Counted from the stretch's first letter, positions 17,201-26,074 are shown. The stretch is DNA of 64,000 nucleotides from JAUWCL01 sp964599375 (GCA_964599375.1 CAZREW010000001.1:248001-312000); one strand, 5' to 3'. Notes: generated by a model not told the origin, from the sequence alone. Numbers and translations: made by a program.

Positions 17201-18568
17201 ATGCACGGTGATACGATCGTCGCCCTGGGCACTCCCCCGGGGAGCTCGGGGATCGCGGTCATAAGGATCTCGGGGCCGGACGCGGTCGGGATCCTGGACG
17301 CGATGGCGCCCGGGGCCCGGGAATGGGAGCCCGGAACGCTTCACAGGCGTCTGCTGCGCGGCAGTGGCGGCACGGTGCTCGACGATGCTGTCGCAGCAGT
17401 CTTCCACGCCCCCAATTCATATACAGGTGAAGATACCGTCGAGATCTCGTGCCACGGGAGCATGCAGGTCGTATCAGCGATAATCGAGGAATCGACGAGA
17501 GCGGGAGCACGCCCGGCCGGGCCGGGAGAATTCACGAGGAGGGCATTTCTATCGGGCAGGCTCGACCTCGCGCAGGCGGAGGCGGTCGCTGACCTGATAG
17601 GGGCCGAGACGAAGCTCCAGGCGCAGGTCGCACTGGAGCACCTCGAAGGCGGGCTCTCGAGGAAGATCGAGACTGTCGAGGAAAAGCTCAGCGGTATGCT
17701 CGCCCAGGTCGAGGCGTCGATAGATTTCCCCGAGGAAGACATCGAGACATACTCTCCCGACAAACTTTTGTCGCTATCCCGGGGGCTTAGAGGGGAGATA
17801 TCGGCCCTGCTCGAATCAGAGGTCGCGGGAAGCAGGCTGCGGCGCGGCATGAGGATAACGATAACCGGGCCCAGGAACGCGGGAAAGAGCAGCCTCTACA
17901 ACGCCCTTCTCGGAGAGGAGAGGGCGATCGTATCCCCGGTGCCCGGAACGACGCGGGATGTACTGAGGGAGAGGATCCACATCGGAGGGTTCACATACTA
18001 CCTCGAGGACACGGCGGGACTGGCGGAGACGGCATGCGAGATAGAGAGCGAAGGGATGCGAAAGGGGAGAGAGGCGGCAGGCGCGGCAGATCTGGTGCTC
18101 TTTGTGGTGGACGCTCAAGAGGGATGGAACGCTGGTACTTCGGCCGAGCTTGCCGCCCACGAAGGCGGAAACCGGGTCGTGGTAGTGAACAAGGCTGATC
18201 TCGTCCCGGGGGGAGGGAAGGCGGCAGAGCGCTCACCGGCAGGGGTGGAGCGGACGATCGCCGTATCAGCGATGACCGGCGAAGGGCTCGCCGGCCTGCG
18301 GGAGAAGATCTTCGAGTTCACGGCAAACGGCGAGGCCTCAGGCGTCATGAGGGAGCGAATAGCTCTTAACATAAGACAGGGCATAGCCTTGCGGAGGGCG
18401 GAAGAGGCACTCGAAAGGCTCGCCGGAGAACTGGGCGAGGGGTCCCCGGCGGAGATCCTCAGCCTCGAGCTCAGGGAGGCTCTCGATGCATGCGGCGAGG
18501 TGACGGGGAGGGCCGCCACAGAAGATATCCTAGACACTATATTCTCCAAGTTCTGTATTGGTAAGTAG
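17201..18568 (+). CDS. mnmE: tRNA uridine-5-carboxymethylaminomethyl modification GTPase MnmE
   Basis: 455 residues. The N-terminal folate-binding domain begins DTIVALGTPPGSSGIAVIRISG. The G domain has GPRNAGKSS (223-231), DTAG and NKAD. The helical domain ends with the invariant FCIGK, whose Cys is needed for modification. With MnmG, encoded next, it installs the cmnm5 group at wobble U34. It starts four bases after the khpB stop. Confidence 0.96.
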   Translation: MHGDTIVALGTPPGSSGIAVIRISGPDAVGILDAMAPGAREWEPGTLHRRLLRGSGGTVLDDAVAAVFHAPNSYTGEDTVEISCHGSMQVVSAIIEESTRAGARPAGPGEFTRRAFLSGRLDLAQAEAVADLIGAETKLQAQVALEHLEGGLSRKIETVEEKLSGMLAQVEASIDFPEEDIETYSPDKLLSLSRGLRGEISALLESEVAGSRLRRGMRITITGPRNAGKSSLYNALLGEERAIVSPVPGTTRDVLRERIHIGGFTYYLEDTAGLAETACEIESEGMRKGREAAGAADLVLFVVDAQEGWNAGTSAELAAHEGGNRVVVVNKADLVPGGGKAAERSPAGVERTIAVSAMTGEGLAGLREKIFEFTANGEASGVMRERIALNIRQGIALRRAEEALERLAGELGEGSPAEILSLELREALDACGEVTGRAATEDILDTIFSKFCIGK

Positions 18569-18603
18569 TAACAATACATTTCCACAATTTTGGCGGGCAT
18601 TAA

Positions 18604-20442
18604 GTGAAGTTTGAAGTAATAATAGTCGGCGGAGGACACGCAGGGTGTGAAGCGGCGCTTGCGTCGGCAAGGATGGGTATATCGACACTTCTTGTCACAA
18701 TAAGGAAGGGCGATATCGCACGTATGCCGTGCAACCCGGCGATAGGAGGGCTGGCCAAGGGGCAGCTCGTGCGGGAGATCGATGCGCTGGGAGGCGAGAT
18801 GGGCCTCTGTATCGATCACGCGGGAATACAGTTCAGGATGCTCAACAGGGCCAAGGGGCCGGCTGTGTGGTCACCGAGAGCGCAGGCGGACAAGGCCGCG
18901 TATCACACGAGAATGCTTTCCTCCATAGAAGCGGAAAAAAACCTAGAACTGGTGGAGGCGGAGATTACGGGCCTGATAATGAAGGACGGGAAGGTCATTG
19001 GGGTAAGAACGCTGGGAGGTGAGGAGATCGGGGCACGGAAGGTGATACTCGCCCTGGGGACATTCCCGAACGGGCTGATGCATATAGGAGAGAAGAAGAT
19101 ACCAGGCGGAAGAGAAGGGGAGCCCCCGTCACGCGGACTGTCAGATATGCTCGAGGGGGCCGGGCTCGAAAGAGGAAGGCTCAAGACCGGCACTCCGCCG
19201 AGGCTGGTAAGGGGATCGATCGATTTCTCGAGATGCGAGGTCCAGCCGGGCGACGAAGAGCCGGCCCCGTTCTCCTTCAGGACCGGGAGGCTCGAGGTCG
19301 AGCAGGTGCCTTGTCACATAACCTGGACGGGAGAGAAGACGCACAGGATCATTCACGAAAACATCGGGCGTGCCCCGCTCTTCTCCGGGCAGATCCAGGG
19401 GACCGGGCCTCGGTATTGCCCTTCCATAGAGGACAAGGTGGTCAGGTTCCGCGAGAAGCCGCGGCACCAGATATTCCTGGAGCCGGAAGGCAGGGACTCG
19501 GAGGAGATATATGTCAACGGCCTTTCCACAAGCCTTCCGGCCGATGTGCAGATCGAGATGGTGAGGTCGGTGCCGGGCCTTGAGGACGCTGAGATCGCAA
19601 GGTACGGGTACGCCATAGAATACGATTTCTTCCCGCCATACCAGGTACATTCTACCCTGGAGACAAGAATTATCGGCGGGCTCTACCTCGCCGGGCAGAT
19701 CAATGGCACATCCGGGTACGAGGAGGCGGCGGCGCAGGGGCTGATAGCTGGTATAAACGCGGCGCTGGCGCTTCGAGGAGGCGGGGTCTTCGTACCGGAC
19801 AGGAGCGAGGCATATATAGGCGTACTCCTCGACGACCTGGTCACTAAAGAGATAAGGGAGCCTTACAGGATGTTCACATCGAGGGCCGAATACAGGCTCT
19901 CGCTGAGGCAGGATAACGCGGACGAGCGGCTTCTGAGGTACGCGGTGAGATTCGGTCTCCTGCCCCGCGACCAGTGGAAAGGGATGATCGCGGCCAGAAA
20001 AGAGGTCCAGCGGGCCAGGAGGCGTCTTGATAAGGAGAACGTGAGCGCACATGATGCGGGGACGATGCGCGCGGCCAGGCTCCTGCAGAGGCCGGGCGTA
20101 AGTCTGGACGACGTGGAGGCGCTCCTGCCCGGCGGACCCCTGGGGTTGGGCAGGCGTGAGAGGGAGACGCTCGAGATCGACACCAAGTACAGGGGATATA
20201 TCCAGAGGCAGGACAGGGCGGCCGAAAAGTTCAAGAGGATGGAGAGAAAGCGGATCCCGGAGGACTTCCGGTACGGGGATATCGAGGCGATGAGCACTGA
20301 GGCGAGAGAGACCCTCGAGAAGTTCCGGCCAGAGACTCTCGGAAAAGCGGCAAGGCTCGCCGGTGTAAGGAACGCGGACGTGTCGGTGCTCATGGTATTT
20401 CTCGAGAAGGCGGGGGCCTGGAGGGGCGGCGATGAGGGATAG
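18604..20442 (+). CDS. mnmG: tRNA U34 modification enzyme MnmG (GidA)
   Basis: 612 residues, FAD-dependent partner of MnmE. The N-terminal dinucleotide fold is IIVGGGHAGCEAALASARMG, followed by CNPAIGGLAKGQLVREIDALGGEMG. The C-terminal family motifs (NGTSGYEEAAAQG, TSRAEYRLSLRQDNAD) are intact. The start is a GTG at 18604, since no ATG lies before the FAD fold. It overlaps rsmG by 11 bases, suggesting translational coupling. Confidence 0.96.
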   Translation: MKFEVIIVGGGHAGCEAALASARMGISTLLVTIRKGDIARMPCNPAIGGLAKGQLVREIDALGGEMGLCIDHAGIQFRMLNRAKGPAVWSPRAQADKAAYHTRMLSSIEAEKNLELVEAEITGLIMKDGKVIGVRTLGGEEIGARKVILALGTFPNGLMHIGEKKIPGGREGEPPSRGLSDMLEGAGLERGRLKTGTPPRLVRGSIDFSRCEVQPGDEEPAPFSFRTGRLEVEQVPCHITWTGEKTHRIIHENIGRAPLFSGQIQGTGPRYCPSIEDKVVRFREKPRHQIFLEPEGRDSEEIYVNGLSTSLPADVQIEMVRSVPGLEDAEIARYGYAIEYDFFPPYQVHSTLETRIIGGLYLAGQINGTSGYEEAAAQGLIAGINAALALRGGGVFVPDRSEAYIGVLLDDLVTKEIREPYRMFTSRAEYRLSLRQDNADERLLRYAVRFGLLPRDQWKGMIAARKEVQRARRRLDKENVSAHDAGTMRAARLLQRPGVSLDDVEALLPGGPLGLGRRERETLEIDTKYRGYIQRQDRAAEKFKRMERKRIPEDFRYGDIEAMSTEARETLEKFRPETLGKAARLAGVRNADVSVLMVFLEKAGAWRGGDEG

Positions 20443-21052
20443 GGCGCAAGAAACCTGGAATAGGGTGCTCGAGGAGCTCGGCGGGGCCGAACCGCCGGAA
20501 AAGCTCAGGGAATATGTCGAGGAGCTGGTGATATGGGGCGCCCGCATCCACCTTACCGGAAGGGAAAAGATGGAGGGGGCGATTGCCGCCCAGATCTCGG
20601 ATTCGCTGCTGATGCTGGAACTCGCCGGGGACGGGGGCGATATCGCAGATATAGGCGCGGGAGCCGGGTTCCCGGGGGTCGTATGGAAACTCATGCGGCC
20701 TCGCTGGAGGGTGACTCTCTTTGAGAGAAAGCAGCGCCTTGCCTCGTTCCTGGCCAGGACCGCCGCCGTGCTGGAGCTCGAGGGGATCTCGGTGATAGCG
20801 GAGGACGCCGCGCGCTACCAGGCCGCCGGCGGATTCGATGTCGTCACTTCAAAGGCGGCCGGACGCCTTGGCGAAGTGCTTCCCCTCGTGGCCGGGCTGC
20901 TACGAAGCGGTGGGATATACGTCACTGCAAAGGGCGAGGGATGGGAAAGCGAAATGTATGAGGGATCGGGGTTCTCGCTAGCCGGGAGGATCCCGCTCGG
21001 GGGGGGGAGGGGCGAGGCGATCTCGCTCGTCCCGGACCGGGAGGAGACCTAG
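20432..21052 (+). CDS. rsmG: 16S rRNA (G527-N7) methyltransferase RsmG
   Basis: 206 residues with the SAM-binding motif IADIGAGAGFPGVVWKL and the RsmG pattern LFERKQRLASFL. The later SKAAGRLGEVLPL differs from the commoner SRA form. It methylates G527 of 16S rRNA. Its stop codon overlaps the first parS-like site, so chromosome-partition DNA sites begin exactly at the end of this gene. The start lies inside mnmG. Confidence 0.93.
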   Translation: MRDRAQETWNRVLEELGGAEPPEKLREYVEELVIWGARIHLTGREKMEGAIAAQISDSLLMLELAGDGGDIADIGAGAGFPGVVWKLMRPRWRVTLFERKQRLASFLARTAAVLELEGISVIAEDAARYQAAGGFDVVTSKAAGRLGEVLPLVAGLLRSGGIYVTAKGEGWESEMYEGSGFSLAGRIPLGGGRGEAISLVPDREET

Positions 21053-21066
21053 TTTCACGTGAAACA
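21051..21066. promoter_or_regulatory. parS: parS site 1 (one mismatch)
   Basis: AGTTTCACGTGAAACA, differing from the canonical TGTTTCACGTGAAACA only in the first base. It overlaps the rsmG stop codon and would be bound by ParB, encoded 2.2 kb downstream. Confidence 0.85.
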
Positions 21067-21074
21067 CTCGTGGC

Positions 21075-21090
21075 TGTTTCACGTGAAACA
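21075..21090. promoter_or_regulatory. parS: parS site 2 (perfect)
   Basis: TGTTTCACGTGAAACA, the exact 16-bp ParB-binding palindrome, eight bases after site 1. Two close parS sites next to parAB and the origin form a strong centromere-like nucleation point. Confidence 0.95.
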
Positions 21091-21185
21091 TGCATTCCTC
21101 GAAAGACCACGATTTTTTCATTGCTTTACACCTCTGCTGTTCATATAATGCCGCAAGCCCCACTATATTTCTCCAGGAGGCGTCC

Positions 21186-22397
21186 ATGCGAGGCAATATC
21201 AGTTATATCTTGATGTTACTGTTCTTTTCCACAACGGTCACGCTGGTTCCGGGATGTGATGAGACTCTCGATTTCGCGAACAACCCTCCTGGCGGGCTTT
21301 CCATATCCAGGGACAAGTGCTATCTCGGCCCGAATGATACCGTCGTTCTGACCGGTCAGGCCACTGACAGCGATGGAGACGAGATAAGCTACAGCTGGAC
21401 CGCCGGGGAGGGCACGCTGACTCCCGCGGACGGGAAGGGTCAGGTCGTCTCGTGGCGGGCGCCAGACAGCCACGGCACATACAGGGTCACCCTTCACGTC
21501 ACAGACGGGCTCGACTCTGCGGCAAAGGGGATAGATCTCGACGTGGGGAGGAATCTCGACATCCTTCACGAGGGCGGAATCCTCGACCAGACCGACTATC
21601 CCTACATAGTTCCGAACGCGCTGCCGCTATATATAAGCGAACTGATCTCCATCACGATCCAGGAGGGCGTGACGATCGTCTTCAACCAGGGTACGGGCGG
21701 GCTCAATGTAAGCGGCACGCTGATAATCAACGGGACAGAGCAGAACAGGGTCCTCTTTACGCCTAACGTATGCCCGGGTGACGACCGCGTCTTCGGCGGG
21801 ATAGAGTTCAACGGGGACATGGCGTCCGGGACTATGAGCTACGTCACGATAACATCCGCAGCCGATGGTTTAGCTGTCAAGGATGGCGCATCGCTGACGG
21901 CCGACAATCTCATCCTGGACCGGGCGTCGGGCGCGGGGTTGTCGGTGGAATCCGCTGCCAGCGCCACCATTTCGGACGCGAGGATATGGGATAACGGTTC
22001 AGGCGTATACGTCGCTAACGGCACGCTGCATATGAGCAATGCGACAGTTAGATACAATGTGAATTACGGCTTCTCGATGATCCGTACCGCCGGCGTCTTC
22101 GATGTCGATATCACGGACTGCGAGATCGCGAACAACACGCAGAACGGGTTCGTCCTGGCAGGCGATGCGAGCCCGGTGGTGCACAATTGTTCGATATTCC
22201 TAAACGGCCCGACGATGGAGGACCTCAGGACAGTGAGGTTCATCAACACGTATTATGGAATGACGCCCGTCGACATGACGGGGAATTTCTGGGGCGTTAC
22301 AGAAGCGTTCGAGATACAGGCGCAGATAATAAGGGAAGGCGCGAACGGCACCGTGGACTTTTCCGGATGGCTCACAGAGGAACCTTCCGGCAACTGA
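21186..22397 (+). CDS. Lipoprotein with PKD/Ig-like domain and parallel beta-helix repeats
   Basis: An AGGAGG five bases upstream fixes the ATG at 21186, giving 403 residues; the open frame upstream runs through parS. The signal peptide ends in the lipobox LVPGC, with Asp at +2. Residues about 25-115 look like a PKD/cadherin-type Ig domain (LTGQATDSDGDEISYSWTAGEG). From about 140 on, repeated short strands (GLNVSGTLIING, AVKDGASLTADNLILD, GVYVANGTLHMSNATV) suggest a right-handed beta-helix. The role is unknown, probably envelope or carbohydrate-related. Its insertion between the parS sites and parA is unusual. Confidence 0.7.
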   Translation: MRGNISYILMLLFFSTTVTLVPGCDETLDFANNPPGGLSISRDKCYLGPNDTVVLTGQATDSDGDEISYSWTAGEGTLTPADGKGQVVSWRAPDSHGTYRVTLHVTDGLDSAAKGIDLDVGRNLDILHEGGILDQTDYPYIVPNALPLYISELISITIQEGVTIVFNQGTGGLNVSGTLIINGTEQNRVLFTPNVCPGDDRVFGGIEFNGDMASGTMSYVTITSAADGLAVKDGASLTADNLILDRASGAGLSVESAASATISDARIWDNGSGVYVANGTLHMSNATVRYNVNYGFSMIRTAGVFDVDITDCEIANNTQNGFVLAGDASPVVHNCSIFLNGPTMEDLRTVRFINTYYGMTPVDMTGNFWGVTEAFEIQAQIIREGANGTVDFSGWLTEEPSGN

Positions 22398-22422
22398 CGG
22401 AGAAGAACAGGACGGGAGAGGA

Positions 22423-23250
22423 ATGGGAAAGGTCATAGCGATCGCCAATCAGAAGGGCGGCGTAGGCAAGACGACGACGGCGGTAAATTTGAGCGCCAGC
22501 CTCGGAGTGGCGGAGAAAAAGGTCCTGCTCGTCGATGCCGACCCCCAGGCGAACGCGAGCAGCGGGCTCGGGGTAAGGCTTTCAGAGGGAGAGGACACGA
22601 TATACGAGGTCCTGATAGGAGAGGCCCGGGCGAAGGATATAATACGGGACGCGGGCCTTATAGACCTTCTGCCCTCGCACCCGAAACTGAGCGGAGCGGA
22701 GATCGAGCTCGTCTCCCAGATTGCGAGAGAGCAGAAGCTCAAAACAGCCCTTTCGGGAGTGACCGGCGACTACGACTTCGTCATCATAGACTGCCCCCCG
22801 AGCCTAGGGCTGATAACTCTGAACACGCTCACGGCGGCAGATTCGATCCTAATACCGATACAGTGTGAGTACTACGCGCTCGAGGGCCTCAGCCAGCTCC
22901 TAGGCACCATCAGGATGGTGCAGAAACATCTCAACCCCGACCTCAGGATCGAGGGCGTCCTGCTGACGATGTTCGACAAGAGGCTCCGTCTTTCGGGGCA
23001 GGTCGCCGACGAGGCCATCTCGTACTTCGGGGAGAAGGTCTACGAGAACATCATACCTAGGAACGTGAGGCTGAGCGAATGCCCGAGCTTCGGCAAACCG
23101 GTGATCCTATACGATGTTCAGAGCAAGGGAGCGAAGAGCTACCTCAAGCTTGCCCTGGAAGTGATCGAGAAGCAGGACCAGCATCACGACGAAAAGCGCT
23201 CCAGGAGGGGCCGCCCGCGTAAAGAGGCCCTGGCTGGAGAAGGAGTCTGA
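22423..23250 (+). CDS. parA: Chromosome partitioning ATPase ParA (Soj)
   Basis: 275 residues. The deviant Walker A KGGVGKTT lies near the N-terminus (IAIANQKGGVGKTTTAVNLSASLG), with DADPQ and the Walker B-like FVIIDCPPSLG. It lacks the N-terminal HTH of plasmid ParAs, so it is the chromosomal Soj type. It forms an ATP-dependent gradient on the nucleoid that pulls ParB-parS complexes, and may also modulate DnaA. The C-terminus has an unusual basic RRGRPRK tail. It ends one base before parB. Confidence 0.95.
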   Translation: MGKVIAIANQKGGVGKTTTAVNLSASLGVAEKKVLLVDADPQANASSGLGVRLSEGEDTIYEVLIGEARAKDIIRDAGLIDLLPSHPKLSGAEIELVSQIAREQKLKTALSGVTGDYDFVIIDCPPSLGLITLNTLTAADSILIPIQCEYYALEGLSQLLGTIRMVQKHLNPDLRIEGVLLTMFDKRLRLSGQVADEAISYFGEKVYENIIPRNVRLSECPSFGKPVILYDVQSKGAKSYLKLALEVIEKQDQHHDEKRSRRGRPRKEALAGEGV

Positions 23251-23251
23251 C

Positions 23252-24103
23252 ATGAAGAAGGATGTCCTGGGAAGAGGGCTCGAAGCGCTCCTTTCGACAG
23301 ACCTCAAGGAGAGCGTGTCTGAGACTGAAAGGATCAAGGAGCTCGATATAGAGAGGATCGATGCCAACCCGCACCAGCCCCGCGAGCGTTTCGACGACGC
23401 CCATCTCACCGAGCTTGCCGGGTCGATCAGGGAGAACGGCGTTCTGCAGCCGGTCGTCGTTCGAAGAGCCGGGGATAGGTACCAGCTGGTCGTCGGCGAA
23501 AGGCGCCTGCGAGCGTCGAGGATGGCGGGAAAAGCCACGATTCCCGCGATAGTCCGGGATATCGAGGACGATGATTCGCTCAAGTTCGCCCTTCTGGAGA
23601 ACCTCCAGAGGGAGGACCTCACGCCGGTCGAGGAGGCGCGGGGATACGCCGCGCTGAGGGACGGGTTCGGCCTCTCCGTGAAGGATGTCGCCGGGATGAT
23701 CGGCAAGGACAGGAGCACGGTTGCCAATACCCTCAGGCTTCTCAACCTGCCGCCGCGCGTGATAGAGTTGCTCGAACAGGGCAGGCTGACGGCAGGTCAC
23801 GCGAGGGCGATCCTCGCCGTCGAAGGAGAGGCGGCACAGGTGGAATGGGCGGAGAGGGTCGTCTCCCAGGGATTCACAGTGCGTGATATCGAAGTGGCCG
23901 TGCCCGCGAAGAAGGAGCGCCGGCAGGCACGCAGGCAGCCGGACCCGGAGCTTGCCGCCGTCGAGGAGAGAGCCGAGATGAGGTTAGGGACAAGGGTGAG
24001 GATAACTCCAAGGCGCAAAGGCGGAGTCATCTCGATAGAGTATTATTCGAACGAGGAGCTCGAGGCGATACTGGAGAAGATGGGAGTGGAGACGGAGATG
24101 TAG
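23252..24103 (+). CDS. parB: Chromosome partitioning protein ParB (Spo0J)
   Basis: 283 residues. The N-terminal CTPase/ParB domain has ANPHQPRERFDD and VVGERRLRASRMAG (the GERR motif). The central HTH (SVKDVAGMIGKDRSTVANTLRLLNLP) recognises parS, and a C-terminal dimerisation domain ends the protein. It loads at the parS pair about 2.2 kb upstream and spreads. It follows parA directly. Confidence 0.95.
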   Translation: MKKDVLGRGLEALLSTDLKESVSETERIKELDIERIDANPHQPRERFDDAHLTELAGSIRENGVLQPVVVRRAGDRYQLVVGERRLRASRMAGKATIPAIVRDIEDDDSLKFALLENLQREDLTPVEEARGYAALRDGFGLSVKDVAGMIGKDRSTVANTLRLLNLPPRVIELLEQGRLTAGHARAILAVEGEAAQVEWAERVVSQGFTVRDIEVAVPAKKERRQARRQPDPELAAVEERAEMRLGTRVRITPRRKGGVISIEYYSNEELEAILEKMGVETEM

Positions 24104-24134
24104 GAGCCCGCGGGCTCAGTCTCCCTGCGAGGAA

Positions 24135-24914
24135 ATGGACAAGGATACATTTACAGTCATAGTCGTGCCGCACGATCCGCAGAAGACGCGGAACTACAAG
24201 GTCCCGTACAGGCTGTTCTACGTCCTCGTTACTCTGGTAGCGATCGGCCTGGTGGCCATGGTCATCTTTCTGGCCACGTACGGGAAGCTCCTGATAAAGG
24301 CGAGAGAATCTGTCCTGCTGGCCGGGCAGGTAGAGGAACTTACAAAGAGAAACGCGCAGATAGGCGAAGTCGTGCGCGATCTCTCCGAGCTCCATGCTAT
24401 GGACCTGAAGGTCAGGCGGATGCTCGGGGTCGACATCGCGGCAGAGGACAGCCTCGCGCTCAGCAGGGCGCAGGAGACCGAAGAGCAGACAGACGGAGAT
24501 GTGCAGATCGGTAAAGAACAGATGCTCAGGTCGATCCCCAGCTTCTGGCCGGTGCGCGGATATATCACCAAGTCATTCAACATTGCCGGCGGCAGGGGCG
24601 ACGCGGACTATCATCCGGGCCTCGACATAGGTGTCGATAGGGGTACGCCGGTAAGGGCCGCGGCCTCCGGATATGTCGAGGAGGCGGGGTGGGACGACAC
24701 GTACGGATACTTTGTAAAGATCGACCACGGTTACGGCATAAAAACACTTTACGGACACAACGACAGACTGGTAGTAATGAGGGGCGAAAGAGTCGGCAGG
24801 GGGCAGACGATCGCCTATTCCGGCAACAGCGGAAGAAGCACGGCGCCTCACCTGCACTTCGAGGTGATTCAGGACAACGTGAATGTGGATCCGTTGAAAT
24901 ACTTGTTGAAATGA
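24135..24914 (+). CDS. Membrane-anchored M23 (LytM) peptidase
   Basis: 259 residues. One membrane helix near the N-terminus (about 28-48), a short coiled coil (about 57-95) and a LytM domain. The zinc ligands are intact: His160 and Asp164 in HPGLD, and His241 in HLHFE, with His208 in YGHND also conserved. It should therefore be an active periplasmic endopeptidase cutting peptidoglycan cross-links. It sits 31 bases after parB and just before a bactofilin, a pairing known from shape-determining loci such as Helicobacter csd1/ccmA. Confidence 0.88.
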   Translation: MDKDTFTVIVVPHDPQKTRNYKVPYRLFYVLVTLVAIGLVAMVIFLATYGKLLIKARESVLLAGQVEELTKRNAQIGEVVRDLSELHAMDLKVRRMLGVDIAAEDSLALSRAQETEEQTDGDVQIGKEQMLRSIPSFWPVRGYITKSFNIAGGRGDADYHPGLDIGVDRGTPVRAAASGYVEEAGWDDTYGYFVKIDHGYGIKTLYGHNDRLVVMRGERVGRGQTIAYSGNSGRSTAPHLHFEVIQDNVNVDPLKYLLK

Positions 24915-24926
24915 GGACGGATTACA

Positions 24927-25397
24927 ATGAGAAAGGCAGCGAAGAAAGGGCTCGCAATGTTCGGGAAAGAAGGTGAGAGCATGGCTGACGAGGGAAAGAT
25001 GAATTCGATCATCGGCAAGGGATGCAAGGTGAACGGGACGATAGACGTCCAGGACGGGACCCTCAGGATAGACGGCGATTTCGAGGGTAACGTCAACTGT
25101 CCCGGCGGGACACTGGTGATCGGAAAGGGCGGAACGGTCAAGGCCGACATAAAGGTATCGAACGCGGTCGTCGGCGGAACGGTCCACGGAAACATCGACG
25201 CCAGGGAAAAGATCGAGCTTCAGGCCGGGTCGCGCCTCGAGGGAGACATCAAGACCAGAAGGCTCGTCATCGACGAGGGCGTATTCTTCGAGGGCTCGTG
25301 CAAGATGAGCCCGGACGGGAAGCCGATGGCATCACAGCCCGCGCAGCCCGAGATGAAGAAGGAAGAAAAGGAAAAAGCCGGAGTCTGGAACAAGTAG
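24927..25397 (+). CDS. Bactofilin family cytoskeletal protein
   Basis: Up to 156 residues. The central beta-helix (IIGKGCKVNGTIDVQDGTLRIDGDFEGNV through IDEGVFFEGSCKM) is the DUF583/bactofilin core. The N-terminus and a Pro/Lys/Glu-rich tail flank it. Bactofilins polymerise without nucleotide and scaffold envelope enzymes, so the adjacent M23 peptidase is a likely client. The start is uncertain: ATGs at 24927, 24957 and 24981 are all possible, the last with a good GAAGG upstream. Confidence 0.9.
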   Translation: MRKAAKKGLAMFGKEGESMADEGKMNSIIGKGCKVNGTIDVQDGTLRIDGDFEGNVNCPGGTLVIGKGGTVKADIKVSNAVVGGTVHGNIDAREKIELQAGSRLEGDIKTRRLVIDEGVFFEGSCKMSPDGKPMASQPAQPEMKKEEKEKAGVWNK

Positions 25398-25424
25398 AGC
25401 GGCCCGGCGGCAGAAGAAGAAAGC

Positions 25425-25440
25425 CGTTTCACGGGAAACG
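25425..25440. promoter_or_regulatory. Degenerate parS-like palindrome
   Basis: CGTTTCACGGGAAACG matches 13 of 16 parS bases and keeps both GTTTC/GAAAC arms, but the central CACGTG is broken. It lies just after the bactofilin gene, 4.3 kb from the true parS pair. It could be a decayed or weak ParB site, or a coincidental inverted repeat. Confidence 0.3.
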
Positions 25441-25484
25441 GGCAGGGACACGTCGCCCGCGGAGGCAAGATCATATATTAAAAG

Positions 25485-25513
25485 GGGGCGCAATAAGCGC
25501 CCCTCTCTTTTTT
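25485..25513. terminator. Bidirectional intrinsic terminator between the bactofilin gene and hsp20
   Basis: GGGGCGC (25485-25491), loop AATAA, GCGCCCC (25497-25503), then a T-rich tract ending TTTTTT on the plus strand. AAAA precedes it, giving a T-run for minus-strand transcripts from hsp20. Confidence 0.85.
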
Positions 25514-25530
25514 CAGTCAGTGGCCCGCGT

Positions 25531-25977
25531 CTACTTGACTTCGACCTTGATCTCTTTAGGCTTCTCGGGCTCGATCTTCGGGATCCCGAGCCTGAGCACG
25601 CCGTCCTTGTACTCGGCCTCGATATCGTCCGTCTTCACGTTCTCGGGAAGCGTGAAGGCTCTCTGGAAGGTGCCGTAGCTCCTCTCGCAGATGTGATAGT
25701 TCGCCTCCTTTTCCTCCTTTTCGAACTTCCTCTCGCCTTTGATTGTCAGGATGTTGTCGCGGACCTCGATATCTATCTCGTCTTTCTTCATGCCGGGGAC
25801 CTCGGCCGTGATCTCGAACTTGTCTTCGAGCTCTTCGACGTTGACCCTCGGGGTCCAATCGAAGTTCTGGAGGTCCATCCTTCTGCGGTCCATCCCGAAG
25901 AAGTCGTCGAACATCTTCTCGAAATAGTCGTGGTTCACGGGAAGGCCGGTTCCGGGTTTCCATCTTACCAGTCTCAT
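25531..25977 (-). CDS. Small heat-shock protein, Hsp20 family
   Basis: The ATG at 25977 is chosen because AGGAGG lies seven bases upstream; the ATG at 25983 touches the Shine-Dalgarno. This gives 148 residues starting MRLVRWKPG. The alpha-crystallin domain is clear (WTPRVNVEELEDKFEITAEVPGMKKDEIDIEV, then LTIKGERK, then ENVKTDDIEAEYKDGVLRLGIPK). It is an ATP-independent holdase that binds unfolding proteins. It is a lone gene on the minus strand with a long, repeat-rich upstream region. Confidence 0.94.
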   Translation of the reverse strand: MRLVRWKPGTGLPVNHDYFEKMFDDFFGMDRRRMDLQNFDWTPRVNVEELEDKFEITAEVPGMKKDEIDIEVRDNILTIKGERKFEKEEKEANYHICERSYGTFQRAFTLPENVKTDDIEAEYKDGVLRLGIPKIEPEKPKEIKVEVK

Positions 25978-26036
25978 GTCCATACCTCCTGTTTCTTTCC
26001 GGATCTGTGATCCGAGTCTGTTTCCTCCACAGATAT

Positions 26037-26054
26037 AAAGCATGCCGTATGCCA
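26037..26054 (-). promoter_or_regulatory. Possible sigma54 (-24/-12) promoter for hsp20
   Basis: On the minus strand TGGCATACGGCATGCTTT has GG and GC exactly ten bases apart, close to the TGGCAC-N5-TTGCW consensus. It would start RNA about 50 bases before the hsp20 ATG. No sigma54 activator gene is next to it. Confidence 0.35.
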
Positions 26055-26058
26055 GAAC

Positions 26059-26074
26059 TGCCTGCCATCAGGCA
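26059..26074. repeat. Inverted repeat TGCCTG-CCAT-CAGGCA
   Basis: A perfect 6-bp stem with a 4-base loop, immediately upstream of the putative hsp20 promoter. Confidence 0.55.
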
